Shown here: positions 57,301-64,000 of the stretch, piece after piece
How positions within the stretch are numbered: the stretch's first letter is position 1
Layout: every line of letters begins with the position of its first letter
NCBI GenBank assembly: GCA_015227615.1
Contig: JAALGZ010000010.1
Span: 1,302,001-1,366,000 of the forward strand
Direction: 5' to 3'
Origin: Labyrinthula sp. Ha
Lineage: Eukaryota; Sar; Bigyra; Labyrinthulida; Labyrinthulaceae
DNA: 64,000 bases
Translations under genes and position numbers: made by a program
Notes under the pieces: model-generated
The model's input: only the letters and a program-made list of their open reading frames with translations
Databases searched by the model: none
What the model was told of the DNA's origin: nothing

Positions 57301-60169
57301 CCCAACTGTTGATTTACAGGCTCAAGATAGAGCGCACAGAATTGGACAAACTAGAGAAGTTCATATTTTTAGATTAATTTCTACTAAAACCATTGAAGAA
57401 AATATTTTTCTTAAGCAAAAGCAGAAGAGGCAATTAAGCTTTGTTAGTGTTGATTTTAAGAAGATGCGAGATGAGCTGATTCACGGAAAAGGAATAGAGA
57501 GTAATGGAAGCGGAAAGGCGGAATTGGTCGATGAGAAAGAGTTTTTAAATGTAATGACCAAAGTTGAAGATGAAGAAGATCAAATTGCTATGAAGAACTT
57601 AGAAGACGAAACGCGAGCTGACAAAGAAGATTTTGACGATGATTCTCAAGCCATAAAGACAGCTGACACCGGAAAAAATGGGACTATGAAGAAAGCTGAA
57701 AAAAGCCTAGCTGAACTTTACGAGACACTTTCTCCAATTCATCGATATGGCTTAAATTTAATGAAAGGAGGGTTAGTTTCGATTCAACAAGACAAGTTCT
57801 TCTATAAGTTGCCTAGCAAAGATTTTGATAATTCTGAACCACCTGAAGATATTGAAGAAGTTGAAGATGTAGTTTCTGATAGTGATTTGCTGCATGGAAA
57901 AGAAAATGACGAGGAAATCGTTTCAGATCAACTCAAGGCTGCAGAGTATAACGCTATAAAAGACAAACTTAAAGTGGCAACAAAGTTGCGTGCCATTAAT
58001 GGTACATGTTGGGAAGAGAGACAAGAGAGAATTATTTACGATAAAGCAAATAAGTCAGGGTCTAAGACAAATATCAGAAAATATTATTTCAACATTGATT
58101 CTAAAGAAACTACCTACTTAAGGCCTTCAATTTTGGATGCTATGGCAGCGTATAAGAAATCTCAAAGTATTGGATGGTCTGCACTCCCAGAATCTGCATT
58201 GTTATTGATTTTTTTCTTTCTTCGCGGAAGTAGAGACAAGTTCATCACTGCAAAGGTATGCTTGAATTGGTATCTAGCTTCTCGATCGCCTAAATTATCC
58301 CTTTGGGTAATGAACAGTGTTGATTACAATTACAAGCTCAAAACCAAATTCGTTCGAAATAATTTTATCGTAGGTGACTCTATAGAAGTTCTTATCAAGC
58401 CAAAACTCGGGGGTAAGACACAAGAAGAGTTGTACATGCCTGGAGTTGTTTCAGATATCAAGACTCTTGTGTCTGGTGAAGTTCAGTATCAGGTTACATA
58501 TTTGAATGGAGGGATTGAGGATGATGTTAAATACTTTCAGTTGCGAAGGGATTCAGGTTTAAGATACACTTTTTCATACCAAACAACAGAGGTAGAGAAA
58601 ATTAGTAAAGTTAAGAACAAAATTACTGTGCGAAATTTAAACATGGTGCATTCAAGTTCATTTGCGTGCGGTGTGGATGTTCTTGAAATGAGATTTAGTA
58701 CTCTCAGAGCAGCACTTAGACGTGCTCTCCCTGGAGATACGATTGTCCTCAAATCAGGGATTCATAAACAGGATAGAGATATTGTTATAAGGAATCCTGT
58801 TGGGAAAGATCTAGCTGGCATTTCTATTCGAGTAATCGGCGAGCTAAAATATTTTGAAGAGTTGCAGTTGAAAAATATTGTTTACGAAAAAGTGTGGAAG
58901 GATCAACTCGGCTTAAGGCCGTCACTAAGAAATAGGTTGCTTCGAAGCCGATATCAAATTAGTAAGAATACTATTCATCCGCTTGCTAGAGTTCAAATTC
59001 AAGGGATCACTAGTAGGCTAATCATCAATAGTCCCTATGCGAAGCTTAATGGCACTGAGATGGCCAATGATGCAAGAAAAAGGCGTATGAACTTTAAACA
59101 TTACGAACTGGATGATGAGGAAGCCAAACTCGGGTCAATCTTAGTCATGTCGGAGGGAAACATCAAAATCGAACAATTTTCCGGAAACTTGGTTTTCTCT
59201 CAATTTACCCTACTTAAACAGAGGTACAACTTGATTAATCCAAATACTACTTCAGCCCTTCCTCTTATTACTGTTCGCAACTGTCACTACTTTTTACTAG
59301 ATTGCTGTGCTCTGAACACACGGTTTTTCTCTGATCAAATTCTATGCATCAGCAACCCAGGAACTAGCGTGCTAGTTAATAAATCTATTCTGAAGAATGC
59401 TAAAACTTGTGCACTAAATGTATTAGATGGAATCGTGACTGTTTTACAGAGTCAGCTGATATTTAACAATGATTGTGCAGTTAACCTTTCTTATGGTAAA
59501 GTTTTTATTAATCGCTGCTACTTTTCAAACAATAAAAACTGTGCTGTTAGAGTAGTTCAATTTTTTCAAACTGGTGCTTCTGATCGGTTATATAACCTGA
59601 GAAATTTTATTCTTGGATACATGAGAGAGTTGGTTCATCGTGTTGAAAGTTTTCAACTAAATAAAAAATTATTTCTAGTACTCACAGGTAACGTAACAAC
59701 AAGAAAACAGAAAGGAATTTACAATAATCTACCATACCCTACTCTTGAGGTTCACCTTGATGATGCCCTTAATGTAAGGTCCAAGCCAATTTTTCAAATT
59801 GTAGATGATAGCAAAGAAGAAAAATTTCATGAAGGACAGCACAAAGAATTAGATCACAAAAAGGATAAGATGAGTAGATATTTGTTTTGCTTCAATAACA
59901 TGTACTCATTGCAAAGTTCTCTAAAATGGCAACCGGCTATAATTCAAACGAGAGATACCAGAAAACGTGACAGAAAAGGCCTGAAGTCCACGATATTTGG
60001 AAATCTAGCTGCTCTTTCATTAGATGAGATCAGGATATGTGTTGATCAGGTGTTTGATGCAATACTTAGAGATGATTTTACACCTTATCTTGGCACTAGT
60101 GCTCCAACTTCATTAGACAACTCAAGCTGTTCTGACATTCAGCAAACCCCCAAGCTTATTTTACGATAA
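54362..60169 (+). CDS. SWR1/INO80-class SNF2 remodeller fused to WW-like, F-box, Tudor-like and beta-helix modules
   Basis: 1935 residues, ATG 54362 to TAA. Residues ~140-215 form an HSA domain (FWGCILREMNWMAKDFQYERKTK), the actin/ARP-binding platform of SWR1, INO80 and EP400. The first ATPase lobe runs ~315-600: DEMGLGKT at 344, DEAHH at ~453, LLLTGTPLQN. Between the lobes lies a long insertion (about residues 650-880) as in split-ATPase SWR1/INO80 enzymes. The second lobe is ~890-1020: VLIFTQMTKMLDIL, RSGGLGINLTGANNVVF, QAQDRAHRIGQ. An acidic region is followed by a WW-like segment (~1217-1257, KYYFNIDSKETTYLRPS), an F-box (~1272-1312, SALPESALLLIFFFLRGSRDKF), a Tudor/Agenet-like barrel (~1333-1400) and a right-handed beta-helix (~1435-1750). 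F-box plus beta-helix recalls FBXO11. It likely slides or exchanges nucleosomes in the nucleus and may recruit SKP1/cullin. Confidence 0.9.
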   Translation: MTKISQKQMMNLDNILFHIDANLSNEKRHLNSLELARSDKIISLGVCPLNNSFKLLTDKKFNNEVTMILENYQSSELLDTLTEKRWQRYYTGKFGAKKLQEYFLSLHPKLTLNSQFDKDEDKINVEGLSISDSFGKLTSSNFWGCILREMNWMAKDFQYERKTKISRARKVANQAKAYVAKLQKRQIFIEREKEKRRKATISKIRRMIQDFWEKITKLLMHEKAEELKKSEEVKMEKQLDKILAKTAAYSSQLAEKISRSNYTKKRIRPVENSLSKKVKLEKESALNQVKYTTNGSILKSIEAEYKASLPFLLVRSVTLRNYQRKGLDWLVGLYNNRLNGILADEMGLGKTLQTIALFAYLASYRNIWGPHLIIVPSSVLLNWELEFKRFCPGLKVLAYYGTPKERKEKRIGWNSVTSKAESVRFHVLVTSYKLAVQDHWVIKRKKWCYMVLDEAHHIKNFKSQRWQTLLGFKTKRRLLLTGTPLQNSLIELWSLLHFLMPNLFTSHLEFKHWFSNPLTQFIENHSSAVKYTSSVNVSGKKEKQKLNNFTNENFIENDEELMKNLNSGAPGFVTKLHSIIKPFILRRKKVEVLKELPQKFEHNISISLSPRQERLYEDFVKRKQTKQKLVSGGYLGMMQVMMKLRMVCNHPDIFEPRMVNSAHILEPLVFSTVKSQKVLRNKKVVSLLQSNKHFVHPAFYEEDVSNFFNSQFAVQTKSFSAEFKECIKRTSTSRFNSFDDRSNLDRVAPPNMFDGDYTNRLQNFVSLTKKKNFSLAQKFGLILSIKDRVKSLDFRLKSSLCVGELAVVDTHKCIVSSYVRNSQFIINPRLQKLNVDVNQPIVAEILSRSINIFHAIKKQLQLTFPDSRLTEFDSGKLIYLKQLLQNLSSSNTKNNIKNNKVLIFTQMTKMLDILEIFLTQNGFVYCRLDGSTPIRKRQALMHKFNNDPNLFVFILSTRSGGLGINLTGANNVVFFDSDWNPTVDLQAQDRAHRIGQTREVHIFRLISTKTIEENIFLKQKQKRQLSFVSVDFKKMRDELIHGKGIESNGSGKAELVDEKEFLNVMTKVEDEEDQIAMKNLEDETRADKEDFDDDSQAIKTADTGKNGTMKKAEKSLAELYETLSPIHRYGLNLMKGGLVSIQQDKFFYKLPSKDFDNSEPPEDIEEVEDVVSDSDLLHGKENDEEIVSDQLKAAEYNAIKDKLKVATKLRAINGTCWEERQERIIYDKANKSGSKTNIRKYYFNIDSKETTYLRPSILDAMAAYKKSQSIGWSALPESALLLIFFFLRGSRDKFITAKVCLNWYLASRSPKLSLWVMNSVDYNYKLKTKFVRNNFIVGDSIEVLIKPKLGGKTQEELYMPGVVSDIKTLVSGEVQYQVTYLNGGIEDDVKYFQLRRDSGLRYTFSYQTTEVEKISKVKNKITVRNLNMVHSSSFACGVDVLEMRFSTLRAALRRALPGDTIVLKSGIHKQDRDIVIRNPVGKDLAGISIRVIGELKYFEELQLKNIVYEKVWKDQLGLRPSLRNRLLRSRYQISKNTIHPLARVQIQGITSRLIINSPYAKLNGTEMANDARKRRMNFKHYELDDEEAKLGSILVMSEGNIKIEQFSGNLVFSQFTLLKQRYNLINPNTTSALPLITVRNCHYFLLDCCALNTRFFSDQILCISNPGTSVLVNKSILKNAKTCALNVLDGIVTVLQSQLIFNNDCAVNLSYGKVFINRCYFSNNKNCAVRVVQFFQTGASDRLYNLRNFILGYMRELVHRVESFQLNKKLFLVLTGNVTTRKQKGIYNNLPYPTLEVHLDDALNVRSKPIFQIVDDSKEEKFHEGQHKELDHKKDKMSRYLFCFNNMYSLQSSLKWQPAIIQTRDTRKRDRKGLKSTIFGNLAALSLDEIRICVDQVFDAILRDDFTPYLGTSAPTSLDNSSCSDIQQTPKLILR

Positions 60170-60184
60170 TAGATAATTCTTTTC

Positions 60185-61453
60185 TCAACTTCTGACTGTA
60201 TTCATATATTCATTTGTCTCTATAAACTCATTCATACATTGAATACCACACCCATTGTCATTCCAATAACAATCTTCCAAAGACCCGAACTGGAAGTTGC
60301 CCTCCGTATCATAAGGAGTTATAACTCTACCCTTGCAAAATTTTTCTGCCGCGGTTCTAATCTGCCGAAATTTTATTAACTCCTTGCTGAATGTATCATC
60401 TCCAATGTGTTGTATAGTAACCCATAGTTTATACTCGACCAAGAAATACAATATTTCATCCATGAACTCTCCTAGATTATTTATTTTGCGCCTCATATAA
60501 GAGTCAAAGCTTTCTGTTGTCTCTTTTGGTATAAATTGAACGCCTTTGTCATCAAAACCACTTTTCTTTGCTTTGGATACGTACAAAATGTCTCCAAAAT
60601 TTAAATCCAGGAGAATCTTTAGAACAACAAGACTTTCATCAAATCTTTCCACTAACCCAATGAAGTCATATCCCATTAAAGTTTTTTCTAGGCAGCTAAC
60701 TCTTTTTTCTTCGTATTTCTGAAACCAAAATCTTCTTCTGCAGTCTCTATACATTAAACTCATGTAACGAATTATGTATTCAGGTCTGAACATGTTCTCG
60801 ATGTACTTAATCGCAGTACGATCCGAGAACTCCTTTCCCGTTCTAGCAAGTCCAAAATGAAATAGTTGAGATAATATTCTTTCCTCTGGGTTCCGCACAA
60901 AAGTAAATAGAAAAGTGTTCCTTCGCAGATTCTTTTCTAGAACCTGGGGTAGGACATTTGGATGGGGCTGATGATTAGCGAGCACTCGGCATCTCTCTGG
61001 GTTTGCAAGAACTTCAGTTTTATTGGCATGTGATCTAACACCATAAAATCTTCTTTCGTTTTCATTCTGATCTGCAATCCTTCGAGTTATTCCACCAACT
61101 GTTGAGGAAGCACATTTTGGTATCTTCACATAAATGAGATTGCACTGCAATACTTTCTTGGGCCACGCTTTTAAGGAGGAGGCGTTCAATAGTGATATAT
61201 ATTTTTCATGAATTTTAAACCTCTCTAATTTTGACACAAAGTTCTTTGTTTTATAGAGAGAAGTGGAGTTCTCGTCAGTTGACTCTACTGTTAGAAGCCA
61301 TTGAAGCCTTCCGTCCTCGGTAAGAGAAGCCAGTCCAACATCTTCAAACAGTAGCACAGCAAAAACAAGAACAACAACCAAAAAGCAAAACCCAATCATT
61401 GATCTACTTTTACCATTCTTCTTTTTTTCCTTTATTACTTTTATTTTATTCAT
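60185..61453 (-). CDS. Golgi-type sulfotransferase (type II membrane protein)
   Basis: 422 residues from ATG 61453. A short basic cytoplasmic tail (MNKIKVIKEKKKNGKSRS) precedes one membrane anchor (~19-37, MIGFCFLVVVLVFAVLLF), the standard type II Golgi layout. IPKCASST at 111-118 is the 5'-phosphosulfate loop that binds the PAPS donor. FVRNPEERILS at 185-195 is the 3'-phosphate-binding motif. Together they define the sulfotransferase superfamily (family 2, carbohydrate type). HQPHPNVLP and the Cys-rich C-terminal tail (FCKGR, DCYWNDNGCGIQC) suggest a lumenal disulfide-bonded domain. It probably sulfates polysaccharides or glycoproteins, as in algae with sulfated walls; the acceptor is unknown. 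It shares a 239-bp divergent promoter with the peroxidase gene and ends 15 bp from the SNF2 stop (convergent). Confidence 0.87.
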   Translation of the reverse strand: MNKIKVIKEKKKNGKSRSMIGFCFLVVVLVFAVLLFEDVGLASLTEDGRLQWLLTVESTDENSTSLYKTKNFVSKLERFKIHEKYISLLNASSLKAWPKKVLQCNLIYVKIPKCASSTVGGITRRIADQNENERRFYGVRSHANKTEVLANPERCRVLANHQPHPNVLPQVLEKNLRRNTFLFTFVRNPEERILSQLFHFGLARTGKEFSDRTAIKYIENMFRPEYIIRYMSLMYRDCRRRFWFQKYEEKRVSCLEKTLMGYDFIGLVERFDESLVVLKILLDLNFGDILYVSKAKKSGFDDKGVQFIPKETTESFDSYMRRKINNLGEFMDEILYFLVEYKLWVTIQHIGDDTFSKELIKFRQIRTAAEKFCKGRVITPYDTEGNFQFGSLEDCYWNDNGCGIQCMNEFIETNEYMNTVRS

Positions 61454-61692
61454 CCAAGTCTAACGGATATTTTTTAATCTGCCAAGGATAACAAGTTCTA
61501 CCGATAGGTATCGGTACTTCAACTTCCAATCGTCACAACGTATATTATCTACCGGTATTATTTGTTACCTTCTGTATTGCCAATACTGATTTTGATACCA
61601 AATACCTGCTAATAAATTTTATCAACCTTATTGGTAAATATTAATACCTATCGTTAAGAAATATCATTCTTCACAGAAGGAAAGTGTCGGAT
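61454..61692. promoter_or_regulatory. Divergent promoter with a perfect palindrome
   Basis: A 239-bp stretch between the sulfotransferase (-) and peroxidase (+) starts, so it must drive both. It contains TACCGATA-GG-TATCGGTA (61499-61516, perfect 8-bp arms) and TACCGGTA (~61552-61559). Several more TACC/GGTA half-sites follow up to ~61650. This density suggests a binding site for a dimeric regulator; the factor is unknown. Confidence 0.5.
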
Positions 61693-62270
61693 ATGTTGAA
61701 CAGGTTAATGAAAACGTTTGGTTCACAAGGAAATCAGAGATCTACAGGATCAACGTAATAGTTTCATTTTTTTTAATTTTCAGCCCCTTTTATGACTTTA
61801 AACTACAGAATTTGGAAAAAACTGAAACAGTTATGTTTTCAAAATACCAGAATAAAGTCTGTCTTCTAGTAAATGTAGCATCTAAGTGAGGATTGACGGA
61901 TGCTAGTTACAAGCAGCTAGTGTCCGCAGATAAAAAATATAGAGCAGAAGGATTAGAGATCTTGGGGTTCCCTTGTAACCAGTTTGGGAACCAGGAGCCA
62001 GGTTCAAAAGAGCAGATCCGCAAATTTGTCAACAAGTACGGAGTTGAATTTCAAATGTTTACTAAGATTGATGTGAATGGAAGCAACACAAATGAAATTT
62101 GGAGATGGATGAAAAAGGAAAAAACTGGTATTTTAGGTGAGGGTTTGATCAAGTGGAACTTTACAAAGTTTCTCGTGGACATGCATGGTTTCGTGAGGTA
62201 CAGATTTGAACCCAAAGACAGTGTGGATTCAATGAGACCAAAGATTGAGGAACTTTTGAATGAAGAATAA
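61693..62270 (+). CDS. Glutathione peroxidase, selenoprotein, two exons (61693-61703, 61784-62270)
   Basis: A 165-residue GPx4-like enzyme that reduces hydroperoxides with thiols. Exon 1 encodes MLN plus two bases of a Ser codon. After an 80-bp intron, exon 2 continues SPFYDFKLQNLEK..., the GPx N-terminus. The catalytic site reads VNVASK-[TGA]-GLTDASYKQL: an in-frame TGA (61887-61889) sits exactly where the family has selenocysteine or cysteine (residue 39). Gln70 (FPCNQFGNQEPG), Trp128 and Asn129 (KWNFTKFL) complete the active site with family spacing. A SECIS-like stem-loop follows 28 bp after the TAA stop. Because TGA ends other genes here, a changed genetic code is unlikely. The short length, without the tetramer-interface insertion of GPx1, fits a monomeric phospholipid-hydroperoxide type. 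A pseudogene with a chance TGA is the alternative, but the SECIS argues against it. Confidence 0.88.
61704..61783 (+). other. Spliceosomal intron in the glutathione peroxidase gene (inferred)
   Basis: The donor is CAG|GTTAAT. The acceptor follows a strong pyrimidine tract, CATTTTTTTTAATTTTCAG. Removing 80 bases joins ATG TTG AAC AG to C CCC TTT TAT GAC in frame, giving the conserved GPx start (S-P-F-Y-D-F). The intron falls after the third codon, as close to the start as the THO2 intron is in its gene. Confidence 0.78.
61887..61889 (+). other. Selenocysteine UGA codon
   Basis: In-frame TGA at the catalytic position of glutathione peroxidase. The flanking residues NVASK and GLTDASY are conserved, and the frame continues open for 126 more codons. 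Confidence 0.85.
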
Positions 62271-62287
62271 AGAAAATAAGCAAAATG

Positions 62288-62350
62288 GAAGAGGCTTGAT
62301 GACGAAGAACTGTGAAAGTTATACTGTAGTTTTTCTGAGAAGGTTCCTTG
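62288..62350 (+). promoter_or_regulatory. SECIS element in the peroxidase 3' UTR
   Basis: The core fits the eukaryotic consensus. ATGA is at 62299-62302, then a 12-nt 5' strand, AA at 62315-62316 in the apical loop, and TGA at 62336-62338 opposite the ATGA (the non-Watson-Crick quartet). GAAGAACT (62304-62311) pairs fully with AGTTTTTC (62328-62335), with one G-U, and three wobble pairs extend it toward the loop. A weaker lower helix forms between ~62289-62297 and ~62340-62348. It would recruit SBP2/eEFSec to decode the UGA. Confidence 0.8.
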
Positions 62351-62734
62351 CAGAGTGCTTTTTGTGGCTTTTTTGCTCGAAGCCACACATCGGATTCTGT
62401 TTTGGAGCTAAATCTTCTTCCATTTGGCTGTAATATCTTAAGAAATTAGATTCAAATATTTTCTGTAACTTTCAGCTTTCCATTCGTCTATCCAAACCGC
62501 AAGGATTAGACTTGGGTCTTGGAGTAGAAGAAGTTTGTCATTACTTTTAGTATGTATAGTGAAAAGGAAGGTATTTGACAATAAACAAATGTCAGAAGGA
62601 AGCAGTTCTATTGACTTATATTGATACAAGATTTAATCCCACGCATTTTCTTAATTCAGGTTGGATTTAGTTTGGTTACAGAAGGCATCTTCTAAATCCT
62701 TTGTTTCAAAGGTCTTTTAGGCAAATAGTCACCC
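62351..62734. other. Intergenic, no gene seen
   Basis: Sequence after the SECIS up to the dispersed repeat; it should contain the peroxidase polyadenylation site. No coding signature. Confidence 0.5.
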
Positions 62735-64000
62735 CCCCAGATTATGTTTTTTATTGCTTTAGAGTATCATAGTCCACTTTTTTTTTGGATAATTGGATTT
62801 CCCAAGAAACAGATTTTCCAAAATTATAATATCAAGAACCAGTGGAATGCAGGAAAAATCACAACATGTTGAAAGATTGAAGAACCACAATGATTAAGAC
62901 ATGAGCCAGGTAAGAATGTCCATAGATGTGAAAAGGATGTGCATAGGTACATAAAAAATCCCGGAAATAACTAAAATATTTAAGCTCTTTCTCTTGTCAG
63001 ATCATCGGAGTGTGGAAAGAAAACTTTCCTAAAAAATGTTGGAAACGAAAACTAATGAAGAATACAGAAACAACTGAAAAAGAAACAAAACCTGGAAGAG
63101 CAACTATAACAAGTATATTATCTCAAGTTATTACATTTTACTTAGAAATGGAAAGGGGGCTACAGTGTGAACTTTAGGGCGCTTTCTCCACCAACAATGT
63201 TTCTGCTGAATGAGATGGCATAAAGCTATGTTGCTTTGATATTAGTGAATGGAATGAATACATTTAAAGAGTTCAAATTAAGTCAACACAAAAGTTAAAG
63301 TAAGTTTTATAAAGTAATATAACTTATTTCTTGGATGGGTACATGTGAAATGCTCAAGTGGTGTTGTATTTTTGGATGGGAGAGGGTTATTGGGTACTAT
63401 TTTTGGATTTGGAAGAGGTACGTGTCTAAGGGTTTGCTGAGGGGCATAGGGATCAGATCTTTTCTTTCTTAGGTTTGTATGCTACATAATTTTTGTGCTG
63501 TTGATTTATTTCTTTTGAGGTTTGGCTTTTCGTCATACGGGGCACCATAAAAAGAATATGGTTTTTATTTGGATGGAGTTTTGAATTTTACTTTACACTG
63601 AAAAAATGACTTATATTTTGTATGGGGCCATTGTTTCTATAATTTACTCAGAGAAAAGTTTCACTTATATTATTGACGAGGAATTGAATGTTAGGTTTGT
63701 TCAAACAGAGAAAGTAAGCGAATTAAAGTATTTTTCATTTTACAAGAGGTTTTGGATTGTTTTTCGAACAGTATTGAATACCATGATGCTGTCTACAGCT
63801 AGTGTTTTTGTTAAGAAAAACTAAATCAAGTCCTTAGCTTAGCTTGAATGAGTACGTGGGGAACCTTCAATATGGTTTGGGTTAGAGATCACTGTATAGG
63901 CTACTAACTCCAATGGTATGGATGAGTAAAAAGGAAAACGTCATAAAGCTACATCAAATATTAGCTCAACTTACTCTGTGACCCTCCTTCATCTGTTTTG
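62735..64000 (+). repeat. Dispersed repeat, copy B (runs past window end)
   Basis: Inverted copy of 42209-43465. The best-matching side is at the window end (63500-64000, only scattered differences from copy A) and the match fades toward 62740. It includes the 72-codon frame at 63606-63824. The full length of the repeat is therefore at least ~1.27 kb and its outer end lies outside the window. Confidence 0.85.
63606..63824 (+). pseudogene. Shortened copy of the repeat's small protein
   Basis: 72 residues starting MTYILYGAIVSIIYSEKSF, with three substitutions relative to the 88-residue frame in copy A (42384-42650). The upstream 16 codons of copy A are represented here by MVFIWMEF followed by a stop, so this copy is shortened or decayed. 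The function is unknown. Confidence 0.4.

Noticed and set aside
61893-62270. Peroxidase as a 125-aa protein starting after the TGA
   Set aside because: It would begin at a TTG and lack the catalytic residue and N-terminal strand; the selenocysteine reading plus SECIS explains the whole conserved region.

Overview
The window is nuclear DNA from an AT-rich, intron-poor unicellular eukaryote. The evidence is a set of eukaryote-only genes: a THO2 mRNA-export subunit, a SWR1/INO80-type SNF2 remodeller, phosphoacetylglucosamine mutase, a Golgi-type sulfotransferase and an AAAP amino-acid transporter. There is also a chromodomain Ty3/gypsy retrotransposon, a LINE relic, two short GT-AG introns and a selenocysteine glutathione peroxidase with a SECIS element. 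UGA is an ordinary stop elsewhere (trehalose phosphatase and AAAP genes). An alga or another protist fits; the lineage cannot be fixed from sequence alone.

Layout. 0-8 kb: the C-terminal end of phosphoacetylglucosamine mutase (+), a convergent trehalose-6-phosphate phosphatase (-), then THO2 (+), whose first exon and a 73-bp intron I infer from the sequence. 8.3-16.3 kb: a host gene on the minus strand (unknown, leucine-rich-repeat-like) split by a young, apparently whole Ty3/gypsy element. The element has 234-bp LTRs and one 2161-codon frame that carries, after integrase and chromodomain, a Myb/SANT-like module and an MT-A70 (METTL3-like) adenine-methyltransferase domain. 19-24.4 kb: a tandem triplicate of a single-pass membrane protein family, one copy intact and two decaying. 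24.7-25.6 kb: a secreted class 3 lipase (-). 25.6-33.4 kb: a gene desert. 33.5-34.6 kb: a bZIP-like protein (-). 34.9-38.5 kb: a heavily broken LINE. 38.5-45 kb: mostly empty, with one copy of a dispersed repeat at 42.2-43.5 kb. 45-48.3 kb: a disordered protein, then a divergent pair (unknown protein and AAAP transporter) with almost no space between the starts. 48.3-54.3 kb: mostly empty, with a possible proteasome beta-3 relic. 54.4-60.2 kb: a 1935-aa SNF2 remodeller fused to WW-like, F-box, Tudor-like and beta-helix modules. 60.2-62.3 kb: a sulfotransferase (-) and a selenoprotein glutathione peroxidase (+) sharing a promoter. 62.7-64 kb: an inverted second copy of the 42-kb repeat, running off the window end.

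The most notable items are the retrotransposon carrying an MT-A70 domain, the SNF2/F-box/beta-helix fusion, the selenoprotein with its SECIS, and the two start-proximal introns that decide the true N-termini of THO2 and the peroxidase. The host genes do not form one pathway; they are mostly housekeeping genes in short clusters separated by long non-coding stretches.
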